From assembly GCF_963678635.1 (NCBI RefSeq), contig NC_087064.1:43707159-43771158 (forward strand): DNA of 64,000 nt, given 5' to 3'. A program made the position numbers and the translations under genes. The notes beneath the pieces are model-generated. The model searched no databases and had not been told where the DNA came from. It saw nothing but the letters and a program-made list of their open reading frames with translations. Positions 35,104 to 46,148 of this stretch are shown in pieces. This stretch comes from Symsagittifera roscoffensis. Lineage: Eukaryota > Xenacoelomorpha > Acoela > Convolutidae. Positions within the stretch are counted from its first letter, which is position 1. Every line of letters begins with the position of its first letter.

Positions 35104-36240
35104 TGGCGCAGCCAGCAGTCTCAGGTGCCGGAAAGAATCCACTGGGCGTCACGGGATTCTGGCCGGCGAAATGCACGGAACCGCCAATGATGTGGGAATT
35201 TTGGATTAACAGATTCCAACGGGGAATGGTTGCTAAGCACTCAATAAACCCGAAGAACTATTACTACGCCACGACTCTCACAGCCGCCCACGTTACTGCT
35301 TTACCTGAGGAAGTAGACGGGAAAAATTGACTGGAATCGTAACAAGTACTAATTTCAAATCTGCATTTGTGTCTGGGGGAAAAAGGGCAGGATGAACTTC
35401 ACAAAAGACGACCGCATCTGGATCTCTCGACGATTCGTTACCCACAAATGATAGACGCACTGGAAACGGAATTTAAGAAAGAAAGAAATGTGACATATGT
35501 GACAAACCAACTTCTTTCTCGAAAGCAGTTTATCAATGAAAGTTTGGAGCAATTCCATTCCGTACTAAGTGGATTGGCGGCGCGGTGCAACTTTGGAACA
35601 CTAGAGGACCGGATACTAAAAGACGTATTCATTGTCAACATGAATAACCGTGAAGCACAAAAGGAACTATGCAGGTCGACGAAAACACCTGAGGAGGTTT
35701 ACCGGATAGCTCTCGTACGAGAGGGGAAACAAGTATGCTTCATCCTATGTTGCCACGGGATCAGTGGGGGCCCAAGGATCGACATCAGGAGGCGGCGGAG
35801 GGATCCAGATAAAATTGGAACCAGTCGAAATAATCCGTGGAGGTTATCGGAACAATCGTGCAAGGGGCCGGGGCTCTTACCAAGGGCGAGGATCGAATCG
35901 AGGTAGAAACTTTCCCAATAACAATAGATGCTATAACTGCAATCAACAAAACTTCACCGGAGAACATTTGGACAGATGCCCCGCAAAAGGAGTTACATGC
36001 AGTTTTTGCCATAAAATTGGCCATTTCGAACGTACCTGTAGGGGGAAGCGTGGAAACCAGCGGGGACAGGGAGCCGTAGGAATGATACGGGAGAATGTTG
36101 ACGATGGTCATCTGGAAAACTCGGCGGATGAAGAAACGTCACAACATGCAAGTTCCATTGGATGTGTTAATAAGAATCCAGTGGTGCACTCGTGGGACTC
36201 TAGCAGCTCAGACGGCGACTATATGGTAATGGCGATAAAA
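35103..36240 (+). pseudogene. gag of Gypsy element 1
   Basis: Gag packages the element RNA. The ATG at 35,103 starts MAQPAVSGAGKN and stays open for 75 codons. After a TGA the capsid-like part continues at 35,367-35,730 (MIDALETEFKKERNVTYV). Another frameshift near 35,730 leads into the frame that begins 35,764. A Gly/Arg-rich tract precedes two zinc knuckles at about 35,930-36,045. The first is CYNCNQQNFTGEHLDRC, with longer spacing than normal. The second is CSFCHKIGHFERTC, a classic C-x2-C-x4-H-x4-C. Nucleic-acid binding is therefore clear; the capsid assignment is from position only. Two frame breaks make it non-functional. Confidence 0.8.
35104..35121 (+). promoter_or_regulatory. Primer-binding site of Gypsy element 1
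   Basis: TGGCGCAGCCAGCAG follows the LTR immediately. TGGCGCAGTCGGCAG-type sites are complementary to the 3' end of a serine tRNA in other Gypsy elements, so a tRNA-Ser primer is likely. The site also encodes the first Gag residues, because the gag ATG starts on the last base of the LTR. Confidence 0.6.
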
Positions 36241-36600
36241 CATAAAAGAGTCACGGAATTGAAAGTTGCTGGGGCAAAATTGCCGATTAAAGTCAATGGG
36301 AAACCCACTCGAGTGTGGATCGATAGCGGGTCTCCAATTTCGATCTTCACCATTGGGGAATTGCGGAAGACTTTGGGAACGTCAGAAGTAAAATTGGATA
36401 ACCTTACAGAGGAGGACAATGCTTTTCGGGATTATGGAAACAATCCACTACAGATGATTGGAACAATGGCGGTAACAGTACAATCCAACGGCTGGAAGAT
36501 ACACGCGAGGATAAAGGTAATCGGAGGGAACTGACCATCAATACGAGATTTGATGCACCAATTAGGACTTCAGTTGGTGCAACAATCACCAGGGGAACAG
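36241..36600 (+). pseudogene. Protease domain of Gypsy element 1
   Basis: Same frame as the zinc knuckles. RVWIDSGSPISIF (about 36,310-36,350) carries the D-S-G active-site motif of a retropepsin, which cuts Gag and Pol. The frame meets a TGA at 36,532-36,534. The following codons in the same frame, RDLMHQLGLQLVQ, match the conserved GRDLM-type C-terminal segment of the protease, so the stop lies within the domain. Confidence 0.75.
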
Positions 36601-37560
36601 ATAATGTCCATTGGAGAAGGAAACCAGAACGCACTGGAACCGGAGGGGGAGTTGGATTCCTGGCAAACCTATTTCAGTAAGCAGTTTTCAAACATTTTTA
36701 GCAGGGTAGGGAAAATAAGAAACTACAAAGTACAAGCAGAATTTTATGAAAACCTCACCCCAGTGCAACAGAAGTCGAAAAACTAACAGAATGCTCGGAC
36801 AAATATTTTGTGTCCCCAATAGTAATAACAATAAAAAAAGATGCGTCCGTGAAACTGGCACTCGAGTCGAGGGAATTAAATACACAAGTGCATAAGAATA
36901 AATACCAAATGCCAAAAATCGAGGACTTAATGGACACAGTTGGGCAAACGATTAGTGAGAAAAAGCAAGGAGACATATATTTCACCACAATGGATTTAAC
37001 ATACGCATATGGCTAATTGCCGTTAAACGCTGAAACGAGCGTACAATGCAATTTTTCTCTCATTGGAGGCCGCTCGACGGGTACGTATCGGTTCAAGACC
37101 GGATTCTATGGTCTAACTACAATGCCCGCGGAATTCCAACGCGCAATGGATTGCATACTCGCCGAATACCCGCAGGCGCACGCGTTCATCGACGATATTT
37201 TGGTTGTAACCAAGGGAACTTCGATAGACCATATAGCGACGGTACAGAAAATTTTAAAGAAACTGGATTGTGAAAATATGTCCCTAAAATTAACAAAATG
37301 TAAATTCGCCCAACGAGAATGCGAATGGCTAGGCCATAAAATAACATCGACTGGAATAACTCCATTGGTTAGGAAAACAGAACCGATAGAGGCGCTAAGG
37401 CCGCCGCGGACTTTGTCGCAATTAAAATCGTTCATGGGGTGAATACACAGTCTGCACAAGTATCTACCGGCGTTAGCCGAATCATCTGCGTCGCTGCGAC
37501 CTCTACTAAGCAAAAGCAATGAATACATTTTGACACCTAATTCGCACCGCTCTTGGTTTT
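36601..37560 (+). pseudogene. Reverse transcriptase of Gypsy element 1
   Basis: SPIVITIKKDASVKLAL and KNKYQMPKIEDLMD (36,810-36,930) are the fingers and early palm. TTMDLTYAYG at about 36,985-37,013 holds the first catalytic aspartate. A TAA (37,014-37,016) replaces the glutamine codon normally following YAYG. The same frame continues as LPLNAETSVQCNF, FKTGFYGLTTMPAEFQ and AHAFIDDILVVTK (catalytic DD pair), then WLGHKITSTGI in the thumb. SFMG is followed by TGA at about 37,440, and LHKYLPALAESSASLRPLL marks the connection domain. No RNase H core (DAS...) is seen before 37,717, which suggests a deletion. A frameshift near 36,780-36,810 separates protease and RT. Confidence 0.85.
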
Positions 37561-37716
37561 AATACATCCAATGGACACAATAAATCCAAGGGACTAATTT
37601 GTACAGCGAAAAGTAAACAATCTATAAATAGACTGGAAGCTTCGTCACAAAATAAATCGGTAGAGGGCGGAAAAACATGTAAGCGGAAATCAACCAATCA
37701 GATTCAAACACGTGGT

Positions 37717-38600
37717 TTGAACCGACGGCTACGCGAAATACGCACTGGATTAATTGGAGCAATTATTAAATCAGAACAAACTTGTTCAAAATTATTAAAT
37801 TCTAATTCTCAAATTTCAACATCAAAAATCAAAATGGATCGAAGCATGCGTAAATGGCAGAAATTCCTTAAACAACATCCAAGTTTGAATAGCAGTAGCG
37901 ACGAAATTGAAAAATTGCCCCCAAATGTATCACTAGAGGCCGTTACCAAAGAAACAAGATCAATTCGCACGAACACAACTCTCTCGTTACCCTCGGCATT
38001 CAAAGGAGAAACAGTACCACCCGTGGACCCGAATCTATTATGTATGTCAATTATCCCTCGGAATTGCAAAATTGTTAACAAAGTTACTTCATTACCTGAT
38101 CTGTTTAATTTAAAGTTCATAGAATCGAATTATGTATCTGACCCCCAGCTGAGCGCTATTCGCAATCTCATTGTTACACAAGCTCCTGAAATCCATGAAA
38201 AAATCAGTGAAATGAACCGCTTTTATGCTCAATTCGGTAATGACTTTTCGGTAATGCATATCACCACGGAAAAACAAATATGTTCGATGCAGCAAAAGAT
38301 GTCTGGTACCCTTATATTTGCCGCTCAATAGCTTCCATTGCCGAAGGGTGTCCTGAATGTACCGCAGCTGGTAAGAATTTAAAAACGATACAAAAGAAAA
38401 ACCAACTCTGAACTGTACCGGAACCAAAAGAACCAAATGAATAAGTCCAATTAGATTTTTTGGGGCCCCATCAATTACTTAAATGAATCCCGAAAATATA
38501 TATTAGTGGCGGTCGACCGGTTTTCTCGTTGGCCATCGGCAACTGTATGTGGGAATAATCGGTCAGATAAGATATTGAAGTTCTTGAAGAGCTAATAACA
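37717..38600 (+). pseudogene. Integrase N-terminal part of Gypsy element 1
   Basis: A 204-codon frame (37,717-38,331) of hydrophilic sequence ends with an NRFYAQFGNDFSVMH segment typical of the region before integrase. In the next frame KTNMFDAAKDVWYPYI...CPEC (about 38,262-38,370) supplies the HHCC zinc-finger residues. VQLDFLGP at about 38,446-38,469 has the first catalytic Asp, and ILVAVDRFSRWPS follows after a frameshift near 38,466. A further shift near 38,585 leads into the 38,610 frame. Function is lost. Confidence 0.8.
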
Positions 38601-39860
38601 AACCATGGGGTGCCACGGAAAATTCACGTTGATCAGGGAACTAGTTTCATGTCAAACGAGATTAAAGCTTTTTGTGATGGGGAGGGCATTGAAATCATTA
38701 AATCGCCAGTAAACGACCATCGAGCAACTGGGTGCGTCGAGCGTACCATTGGCAGTCTTAAGAATTCTATCCTTACCTTTGCTCAAGAAAAAAATCCCGA
38801 ACCCTTGGAGAAAATGGTTGAACGGGCCCTTGGTGCTCTCAGATTCTCGAAGAATTCAACACTAAAAATCTCGCCTTTTGAAGCGCACCATGGTAGAGAA
38901 GCGAACAAAGTTTTACGGAACCTTACTAAAAAGCCATCTCTTCAAAATCTGGAAATGCCCCATCCAGCTGATACAAACTGGAGTGTAAGATCAGACCTCG
39001 CATATGATATCAACAACAGGACCCATGCACGACGACTGACAGAGGACCAATCCGCCAATCAACACGACGAACCGTCGATACTTAAAACTGTAAACTCCAG
39101 TGGACAACCAGGACCATCTGGATTGTTGTTCCAGCGAACTGGGAACAGGAACTTAAAAAGGTATAAACAACTTCACTCTAAAGTAAGATCCGAGTGTACG
39201 CATACACTAACCTTAGATAATGGGGTTGTGCTTAGGAAATCGGGAGTGGCCACAAAGCCGAAACCAAAGAAGTCGAAAGTCGCAGCTAAATCCGTATTGC
39301 CGTTACCATCGAGTGAAGTGAAAAAGCGAGCAGCTCACCCAGGGTTACCACCGCCGACTCCGCGCGAAGTAAAGAACGATCGACAAAACGAACTGCAAGA
39401 CAGGGACAAACAACGGGAAAGAATTGGGCGCCGATTTGAGAATAGTGGCTCTGAGTCGGAAGACAGCGAAGACTTGCCGATTATCTCGGTAAAACGGGCT
39501 AAGCAGTCATTAACTACCACCCCCGATGCACCTATAGAACGATCAGCAACAGCAGTAACAGACGTCGATGTTGGAAGTGATCAGGACACCATTCCGGCAC
39601 GAGGCGGTGAGTTGGATAATCATCCAAGGGACCAAGGAACGTCCAATCCAGGGGACCAGTCGCATACTACGACCACCAGTAAGAAGAAGGGAGCCTCATC
39701 AAAGAAAGCCAGGCTGGTTTCGTACAGCAGCCAGGGTGATAGCCAGGACGAGACCTCATCCACGACGTCTCGAAGAAGCGGACGCAAGAGAACTGCGGTC
39801 ACTAGGATGGGGGGCGTAATTATTGACTTCATCAATCAAAACAAAGAAGGAAAGAAGTGA
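38601..39860 (+). pseudogene. Integrase catalytic end and basic C-terminal tail, Gypsy element 1
   Basis: This 416-codon open stretch is the longest intact frame in the window. KIHVDQGTSFMS holds the second catalytic Asp and ATGCVERTIGSLK the Glu, with exactly 35 residues between them, the D-D35-E spacing. SPFEAHHGREANK marks the end of the core. From about residue 130 the protein is a long low-complexity tail, rich in Lys/Arg, Ser and acidic runs (for example SGSESEDSEDLP), with KPKPKKSKV-type basic patches that could act as nuclear localisation signals. The frame ends at TGA 39,858-39,860. It has no own start, so it would be made only as part of Pol. Confidence 0.85.
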
Positions 39861-40121
39861 CCTACAGCAACTAGTAAAACTTTATTTCAAACAATTCCAA
39901 CCCAGGGAGAGGGTGGGTCATTAGTGACTTAAAACTCAATCGTTATCACTGCTCAGTGATCTTTTAGTTGTTAAAAATTTGTCATTATAAAAGTCTAAAT
40001 TGTTTCCAAACATGAAGCTACTAATTCTTTTCAACCATTCATAATCAATCATTTCAGTCATTTAAAATCAACAGGTGAAATAATTTTCTATTCAACTAAA
40101 GTTTCATTATCGAAGGGGAAG

Positions 40122-40338
40122 TGTTGTATAGAGTAATTCAGTTCATTTCGAAAGCTGTCAATCAAATGTCCACTCTCGGTGCTAGACTAATTGATTAGCA
40201 GGTGTTTGTCCTTGGAACAGTCTGTCACCCTTGGATACTGTTCTCAACCACTCTCTATGCTAACTTTGTAAGATTAAGTTGACTATCTCTTGTATTGGAA
40301 TCAACAATTAGACGACTATCGTTTTACCCTTTTCAACA
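40122..40338 (+). repeat. 3' LTR of Gypsy element 1 (217 bp)
   Basis: Same termini and length as 34,887-35,103. It is preceded by the purine tract GAAGGGGAAG, the expected plus-strand primer, and followed by GTTG, the target-site duplication. Confidence 0.92.
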
Positions 40339-40342
40339 GTTG

Positions 40343-41348
40343 AGATGCGTTAAATCATAAAAGCGTAGAAAAATGGCCAATCATTCGTAATTTTTAAACA
40401 AGGTTACTCGTATATCAAGTCAAAGCCCTGAATATTTCGACTGCCTCTTAATTAATATCGATCAGTTTTTAGTTAAAAAAAAACTATCAATTTTGGAAAA
40501 TTCTAAAGATCAAGTGTTAAAAATCAAGTTACGAAATCAATACGGCCGATTAGCTTAGCTAGCCTCAATTGAACTGAATTTTTCTTGCAGCTTGAAATTC
40601 AAAGTCATCATTACAAAATTTTAACAAGTTTTAAAAAAATATATTATGCCTCGGCTCCACGCCAGAAGTTTTTAATTTCAATTCACATCAAAATATCGTG
40701 CTTCAAGTTTTTTGTTTTTGAGTGTTTTGTTAACTTTTTTGTATTTTGATTACTCAAATGAAAAATTGAGACAATTATCTTATTAAAACAAAAGTTTTAA
40801 AAGTAATTTTATCAAGAGCTGACAATTTAGTTTTGCGAGATGCTGCAACCGTCTCGAATCTGTGTTTTGACCTTCCCGACCAACATTTGCTGTTTCGTTT
40901 GTCTCGACCAAATTCAGGTGTTTCATTTTTCTCGGCCCAAAAAAGTTGTGCGTGACTTTGAATTTGCTGTTCGAGGTATGTTCTGACCGTGGTCGAGGCG
41001 TGCTTTGTGTTTGTGCTCGATCCAAATCCCTGTATCGACTATTTTTTTTGGTCAAGCACTATTGTACTCGACTTCGTGATTCAAAACATAAAATGAAAAC
41101 TTTGACCCAGTTGGGCTGGAACAATTGAAATCGGACAGAAACCTTTCGTTATCTTTCTATCGATAATCGGAAAAGCAAAACTAGTTGTCTACTTGTTAAG
41201 TTAGTATATTTTTACAGTAATTTTTTTACTTTACAACGAATACGCATTAAGGGCTGTACAACCAAAAATACCCTGCATATTGTCAATGAACAACATCTAT
41301 TATCTACAGGATTTTGAAAAATCAATTATTTCAGGTTGATAAGTTGTG
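40343..41348. other. AT-rich intergenic region
   Basis: No gene is visible. A weak copy of the repeat core (TACTCGTATATCAAGTCAAA, then AGCCCTGAATATTTCGACTG) is at about 40,404-40,445. Confidence 0.4.
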
Positions 41349-42068
41349 TTAAAAGTTTGAAGTCTGACAAGTGTTCTTTCCTCCCGACTGTCTGATTTTG
41401 AGCAAGTAGCCGCATTTGGCCGCTATTTGGTTCACGCGCCGCAGCAAGTCATCCACGCTTCGTGCCCCGCTCACGCCCCCGCAACTGGCCTCGGATGTCG
41501 CAACACTGCTCAACAATTCCAATTTGCTATTTTTTTCCGAATCACTTTGCGAACCATTTTGGAAGCTCATCGAGAACAAATTGGTTGCTATATTCGGCTC
41601 AGAGTTCACACCCGAAACTGCAAAATATCCTGGTTGGCTTCTGGTGTAATCATCTTCTAAGACGTGAAAACCTTTGAAAAGTAGAGACTGTATCGATTTC
41701 TTGTTCAATTCGAACAAGTCGCTGAACAAGTTTTCATCACAGTTTGCGGTGCCGAAGTAAGGCAATGCTTTGAGTGTGACACCCGCTTTCGAAGCTGAAA
41801 TGAGCGCAGAAACCGTCTTATGAAGTGCTTGTCTCGGTAGGAACGAGTTACCTTGTAGGAACAGAGTCCAGTCTGATTCATAGTTTCTGGCCACTTTCAC
41901 TGCGAATGTTCTGGCCTCGTTTAAGTTTAGAACACCGTCGAACACAAATTTTGGAGTTCTACTACAGTTTTTAAAGGTGAAAAAAGTTTGCTTGTAGGCC
42001 TTAAGGGTTCGTTCAATATTTCCGAGCTCCGAAGTGTAGTTGTACATGCAGTTTATGATCCAAATCGA
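41349..42068 (-). CDS. Terminal exon of a conserved uncharacterised gene (glycosyltransferase-like?)
   Basis: An open minus-strand frame of 239 codons ends at TGA/TAA 41,349 and shows no repeat-like features; its composition looks like host coding sequence. An acceptor TATTCAG precedes 42,068, and the frame then reads SIWIINCMYNYTSELGN. NLNEARTFAVKVARNYESDW followed by TLFLQGNSFLP resembles a segment of a poorly characterised family in which NEARN-x-G and DGN-type motifs suggest a nucleotide-sugar-dependent fold. Here the acidic residue is Gln (LQGN). The last 60 residues are Ser-rich and less typical. The assembly gap 42,097-42,296 hides the upstream part, so the exon could also extend into it. 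Function is not established. Confidence 0.55.
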   Translation of the reverse strand, partial: SIWIINCMYNYTSELGNIERTLKAYKQTFFTFKNCSRTPKFVFDGVLNLNEARTFAVKVARNYESDWTLFLQGNSFLPRQALHKTVSALISASKAGVTLKALPYFGTANCDENLFSDLFELNKKSIQSLLFKGFHVLEDDYTRSQPGYFAVSGVNSEPNIATNLFSMSFQNGSQSDSEKNSKLELLSSVATSEASCGGVSGARSVDDLLRRVNQIAAKCGYLLKIRQSGGKNTCQTSNF

Positions 42069-42096
42069 CTGAATACACGATGACGATCGTCGTAAC

Positions 42097-42296
42097 NNNN
42101 NNNNNNNNNNNNNNNNNNNNNNNNNNNNNNNNNNNNNNNNNNNNNNNNNNNNNNNNNNNNNNNNNNNNNNNNNNNNNNNNNNNNNNNNNNNNNNNNNNNN
42201 NNNNNNNNNNNNNNNNNNNNNNNNNNNNNNNNNNNNNNNNNNNNNNNNNNNNNNNNNNNNNNNNNNNNNNNNNNNNNNNNNNNNNNNNNNNNNNNN
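42097..42296. other. Assembly gap (200 N)
   Basis: A run of 200 N. It separates the exon at 41,349-42,068 from its unseen upstream exons or intron. Frames that cross it are meaningless. Confidence 1.
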
Positions 42297-43294
42297 CAGC
42301 CAATTTAATTTTGGCAAACTTCATTTTTGATAAATATGGTTTTTGTGGCCTCAGAATATGATACATTGAAAAATTGAATGATTAAAACTTGCGATCTATC
42401 ATCTGAAAGTCAGTTTTTGTTCAAGATTTGTTTCACCTGCGTCAGCTATAATTTTTCCCTGATATAATATCGTTCATATTGCAAGAAAATTGATAGTTGT
42501 TATTCTCTGTTTTTTGTATAAGTAATGGGCTTCCCCTTCCCTGCATAAAACAAACACAATCGAGAGTGCTCGTATCAGGGCAAAGTCCTGCATGTTCTGA
42601 TTGACCTCTAACCTTCAACTTGTCCCAGGCAGTCTTCGTACGAAAGGAAAAATATGATAAAGCAGTTATGGATTGAGGGGGAGGGGTAAATAATACTTTT
42701 TCTGGGGAAACCATTTGGTCGAAATAGGGTCTATAAAGTGATTTGTGTTTGTGGGATTCTAGGAAAATCAATTTGGTTGACCTAAAAACATTTTTTTAAA
42801 TAATCAAACAGACTGATACTTCGCGAGCAATCATTTTTTGACAAAATTCATCAAGTTGTAGGTCTAAAACTTTGCGTGTTACAGTAAACATTTTCCCCTT
42901 CTATAAAACACTGCAGAATTAGAAAATAAAATTCGTATATCTTTGGGCAGTCAATCAAACTATCGTATTAAAAAAAATTTTCCGTGATTTTTTTTGTGCC
43001 CAGACATTTCTGTTTCACACACTTACGTCAAGGACAAAATATCCGAAAAACTGAAAGTACCCAGACAAATAACGACATTTGTATCGCAAATTTTTCCACC
43101 CTGAAACGGCAAAACCAGCTGATGAAGGTAAGCACTTGGTGGTCCTATTTAAACAACTAAAAACCATATCCTGGCGAGGATTGCGAAGTTGCAGTCTTCA
43201 ACCAGCCATTCAGTTTTCGTCCAACAGCAGAAAAAACTATCATTTGAGAATTTGGATTGGGTAAAACTGCTGTCAAAACTCTGATCATCTAATA
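42297..43294. other. Intergenic region with one repeat-core copy
   Basis: A degenerate copy of the repeat core (TGCTCGTATCAGGGCAAAGT) is at about 42,567-42,610. A frame at about 43,150-43,245 (PGEDCEVAVFNQPFSF) looks protein-like, but I cannot assign it. Nothing else is seen. Confidence 0.4.
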
Positions 43295-43726
43295 CAGGGG
43301 CGGATCTAGGTTTTTCTCGAAGGGGGAGGGACGGATTTTCAAAAAACTTTTGAAAATTTTGACGATCTTTTTTTGTTTAGGTCGGCCAAATTGTTTTTCG
43401 GAGCCCCCCTAAAAGCTGTAAAAAGACGTTGTTTTGGCCAAATTTTCTGCGCCGCAGGCAAATTTTGAGAAAACAGGTCAAAAAACAGTTTTTGGGCACT
43501 TTGTAGAAAATGTTGACAAAAAAATCGCGTTTTTTTTGGCGCGTGCTCCTCCTCAAAGTTAGCATATATTGGCGCCAAAGGCGCCTTTAGGAAAAGTTTA
43601 GGGTCCGTCACCAAAAATGGATTTCTTAAAAAGTACCAAAGGGGGACCCTTTGGGTCGGCAGGGGGTCGAATCCCTGAAAAGGGAACGTCTCCCCCCCCC
43701 CCCCCCCCCGCCTAAATCCGCCCCTG
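43295..43726. mobile_element. hAT-type MITE, longer copy (432 bp)
   Basis: Termini CAGGGGCGGATCTAGG and CCTAAATCCGCCCCTG are inverted repeats. The 8-bp flanks are ATCTAATA and ATTTAACA, matching at six of eight positions, as expected for an aged hAT target duplication. The interior holds a run of 18 C at 43,692-43,709 and shares sequence with 16,800-16,953. No transposase is encoded. Confidence 0.75.
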
Positions 43727-43859
43727 ATTTAACAACGATTTCGGAAAATAATTCAAGAAAGTGTTTTGAGTCAGCCCAAAATGGATGTCGTTAAATAATT
43801 CCAAAAGGACACCAGTTGGATAAAAATAGGGACGAATCCGACCCCTTCTAATACTGCTA

Positions 43860-43974
43860 CCTAACCGTTCAAACATTGTTGTTATTAATACTGTTTGCAG
43901 CTCTTGCCGAAAGAGGGGACAATTCGCTAATTGCTGTAACTCTAGTGGCAAATCAAAAGTAAAGTGTAAACAAG
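43860..43974 (+). pseudogene. Gag zinc-knuckle remnant
   Basis: The frame CSSCRKRGQFANCCNSSGKS ends just before the repeat core. It resembles the second zinc knuckle of a Gag (C-x2-C-x4-[HQ]-x4-C) and is clearly related to 47,480-47,560 (CNSCSKSHI). In both places the GGGCGAAGCCC core follows directly. Confidence 0.5.
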
Positions 43975-44355
43975 ACTGCTCGTAACAGGGCGAAGCCCTA
44001 AATGTTCCGACTGCCTTTTAAGGTTTATCGAGCAGTAGTAACATAAAAAAATTAAAGGTAATGAAATAAAACTTTTGAAAAATTTTTAAAATTTGAAAAT
44101 TTTTATTGAAAATATCCCCCCACACGCCATATAAAGTTTAAAAGAATAGATTTCGCTCATTGTAACCAATCAATTATGGCAAATAAGCTTCTTTCAACCA
44201 ATTTGGAACGATTTCAAGACGGATTAAATCTCCGCTTACGCGTTAATTGTCCCACATAGGCCAAGGCAATCGTTAAAGAAATTTGTCTGAAGAAAAAAAA
44301 CACCCCCCGGCCCAATTATTCCGTTACTTTCGTTACAAAAGTCGAAACAACAATA
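43975..44355 (+). repeat. GGGCGAAGCCC-core interspersed repeat, long copy 2
   Basis: Starts AAACAAGACTGCTCGTAACA, contains AGGGCGAAGCCCT and GTTCCGACTGCC, then AACCAATTTGGAACGATTTC. It ends CCGTTACTTTCGTTACAAAA followed by GTCGAAAC. It is internally shorter than the copy at 34,268. Confidence 0.65.
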
Positions 44356-46148
44356 AATACTGAATGGAATCAGAAAAAAAATTGAAAATAATTGTTTCGT
44401 TATGGCCAAGATAGCTTATTATTCAAAATTATTCAATTGATATCGACATACCTCAGATTTTTGATGATAAAATGGTCAGAAATGTTTTAGAGGGGATATT
44501 TTCAGGTAGATATGATCCCAAAAACATCAGAACAGACCAAAGTAACTTATTTGAAGTATAATACATTGACTTATAAAAATTGCCAAACTGATTACTTTAA
44601 TTAGCGGGTAAATTTTGCTTCTGAATGCGCACATTAGCGACAAAAAATTGCTTTTGTTAATTTTTTCAAAAAGGAGCTAGGTTGAAAAGCGAGAAACTGT
44701 TTTGGTTGTAAAAACAACATATCAAGCAGCAAAAGAGGGCTGAATGCGAGAGGGCCGCTTTCCTGTACCTCAAAAGTTTGACCCTCTTTTAACGGCATCA
44801 ATTTTGATCGACAAACACTAAACGTTTTCCAAAGGCGTTTTTTTGACAATATAGACTCATTGTTAAAAATACAGCAAATTTTCTTGGCCAAAATACCTAA
44901 GGAATGCCCACACATGGCGTTTTTTGTATTTTTTTAAGCTCACCAGCGGCGATTTTATAATGTTTTTAAAAGTCAAAATAAAGTCTTCATACTGTTTTGA
45001 AATCGTTCGGAAAATCAATCTGATCGAATTTAACAATCTGATCAGTCCTTACCCAACAGACACTTTTCAGTGTTTGTGTGTACTTTTAATCACTTTCTGA
45101 GCTCAAAACAAGACTAAGTCAGTGGAAAAAAAACTGTTCTTTTTTGTTCTCTTTTGGAAAAACAAACGCAAACGTTGTAAATAAATAACAAGAAAAGCCC
45201 TGGATGTTCCGACTGTCTCAAAATTCATATCGAATAGTTTTTGGAAAAGACATTAAGGGAAAACCTATAAATGACCTAGTCAATTTGTCAATTTTCAAAC
45301 CCTTAAAACTTTGCAGATTTAAAACATCATTTTTAATTTGAGATTAAGAAATTGATAGCTTTCGCAACAGATGAACCATGATAACATCGTATTTTTTTTC
45401 TTAAAGAGATGAATTGTGAGTTCTTGTAGGTGATGAATTGTTGCCCGCCCCATCGAAGTTAAGATTTTGAAACTAAAAAATTATTATGCAGATTTTGTGC
45501 TATTATAACTTAATATTATAAAAATTATTAAAAGTTAAAAGCAAAAATAATCAACGTAATTGTGATTTTTTTCAAGAAAAAATTTTCCTATAAGCAAAAA
45601 TGAGTGATCATAGTAACTAAAAATTATGATTTAAAAAGTTGCAGTCAATAAAAAAAATCTGTAAACCTTAGATCACTTGGCATCTTTTGTTTTCATTTGA
45701 ACACAAAACTTGCCACAAAGCAAACATTTTAAGGTGATTGTATCAAAATAATTGAATGATTATAGAGGTGAAAAAAGTTCAGTCAAATGAAAAAAAAACC
45801 CTGAACTAACATTTTGGTTAAAAAAATGAAAACATTCAAAACTTCTCAATAGCCATCATCTATGAAGAAAGAAAAGGAAATTTAATCAAATTAGATTGAA
45901 GTTCGAAGGTAAAAAACAAATTAATGGGTTCATAATTGTTTTAAAGTAATTATGATTGATTGAAAGTTAATATTTTTCCCAACAACAAATTGGAGGAAAA
46001 CAATTGATCATCTTCAATAAGAACTGTATCGAAAAACAGATGGAACCATAACTTATGAAATTGACGAATTTTTCCCCATTGATTATAATGGGGAATCACA
46101 CATAGAAACAATGATCATTTTTGACTAAAGGAGATTTCTTCTGAAGTC
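44356..46148. other. AT-rich intergenic region
   Basis: No gene is visible. A partial repeat core (AAAGCCCTGGATGTTCCGAC) is at about 45,194-45,216. Confidence 0.4.

Larger units (their letters stand above)
34887..40338 (+). mobile_element. Gypsy-type LTR retrotransposon, element 1 (5,452 bp)
   Basis: Complete in outline: 5' LTR, primer-binding site, gag, protease, reverse transcriptase, zinc-finger integrase, polypurine tract (CGAAGGGGAAG at about 40,111-40,121) and 3' LTR. Domain order with integrase last is the Gypsy/Ty3 order. It is inactive: at least three in-frame stops, several frameshifts and loss of the RNase H core. Eight differences in 217 bp between the LTRs suggest an insertion that is old enough for coding decay. 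Confidence 0.9.

Noticed and set aside
35785-36111. Minus-strand 108-codon frame opposite the zinc knuckles
   Set aside because: Shadow of gag of element 1; the plus strand has two zinc knuckles and explains the openness.
42013-42366. Frames crossing the N run
   Set aside because: They are formed by translating unknown bases and give no evidence of coding.
43692-43709. Run of 18 C as a functional element
   Set aside because: It lies inside a MITE and is most simply a homopolymer expansion or sequencing-length uncertainty.
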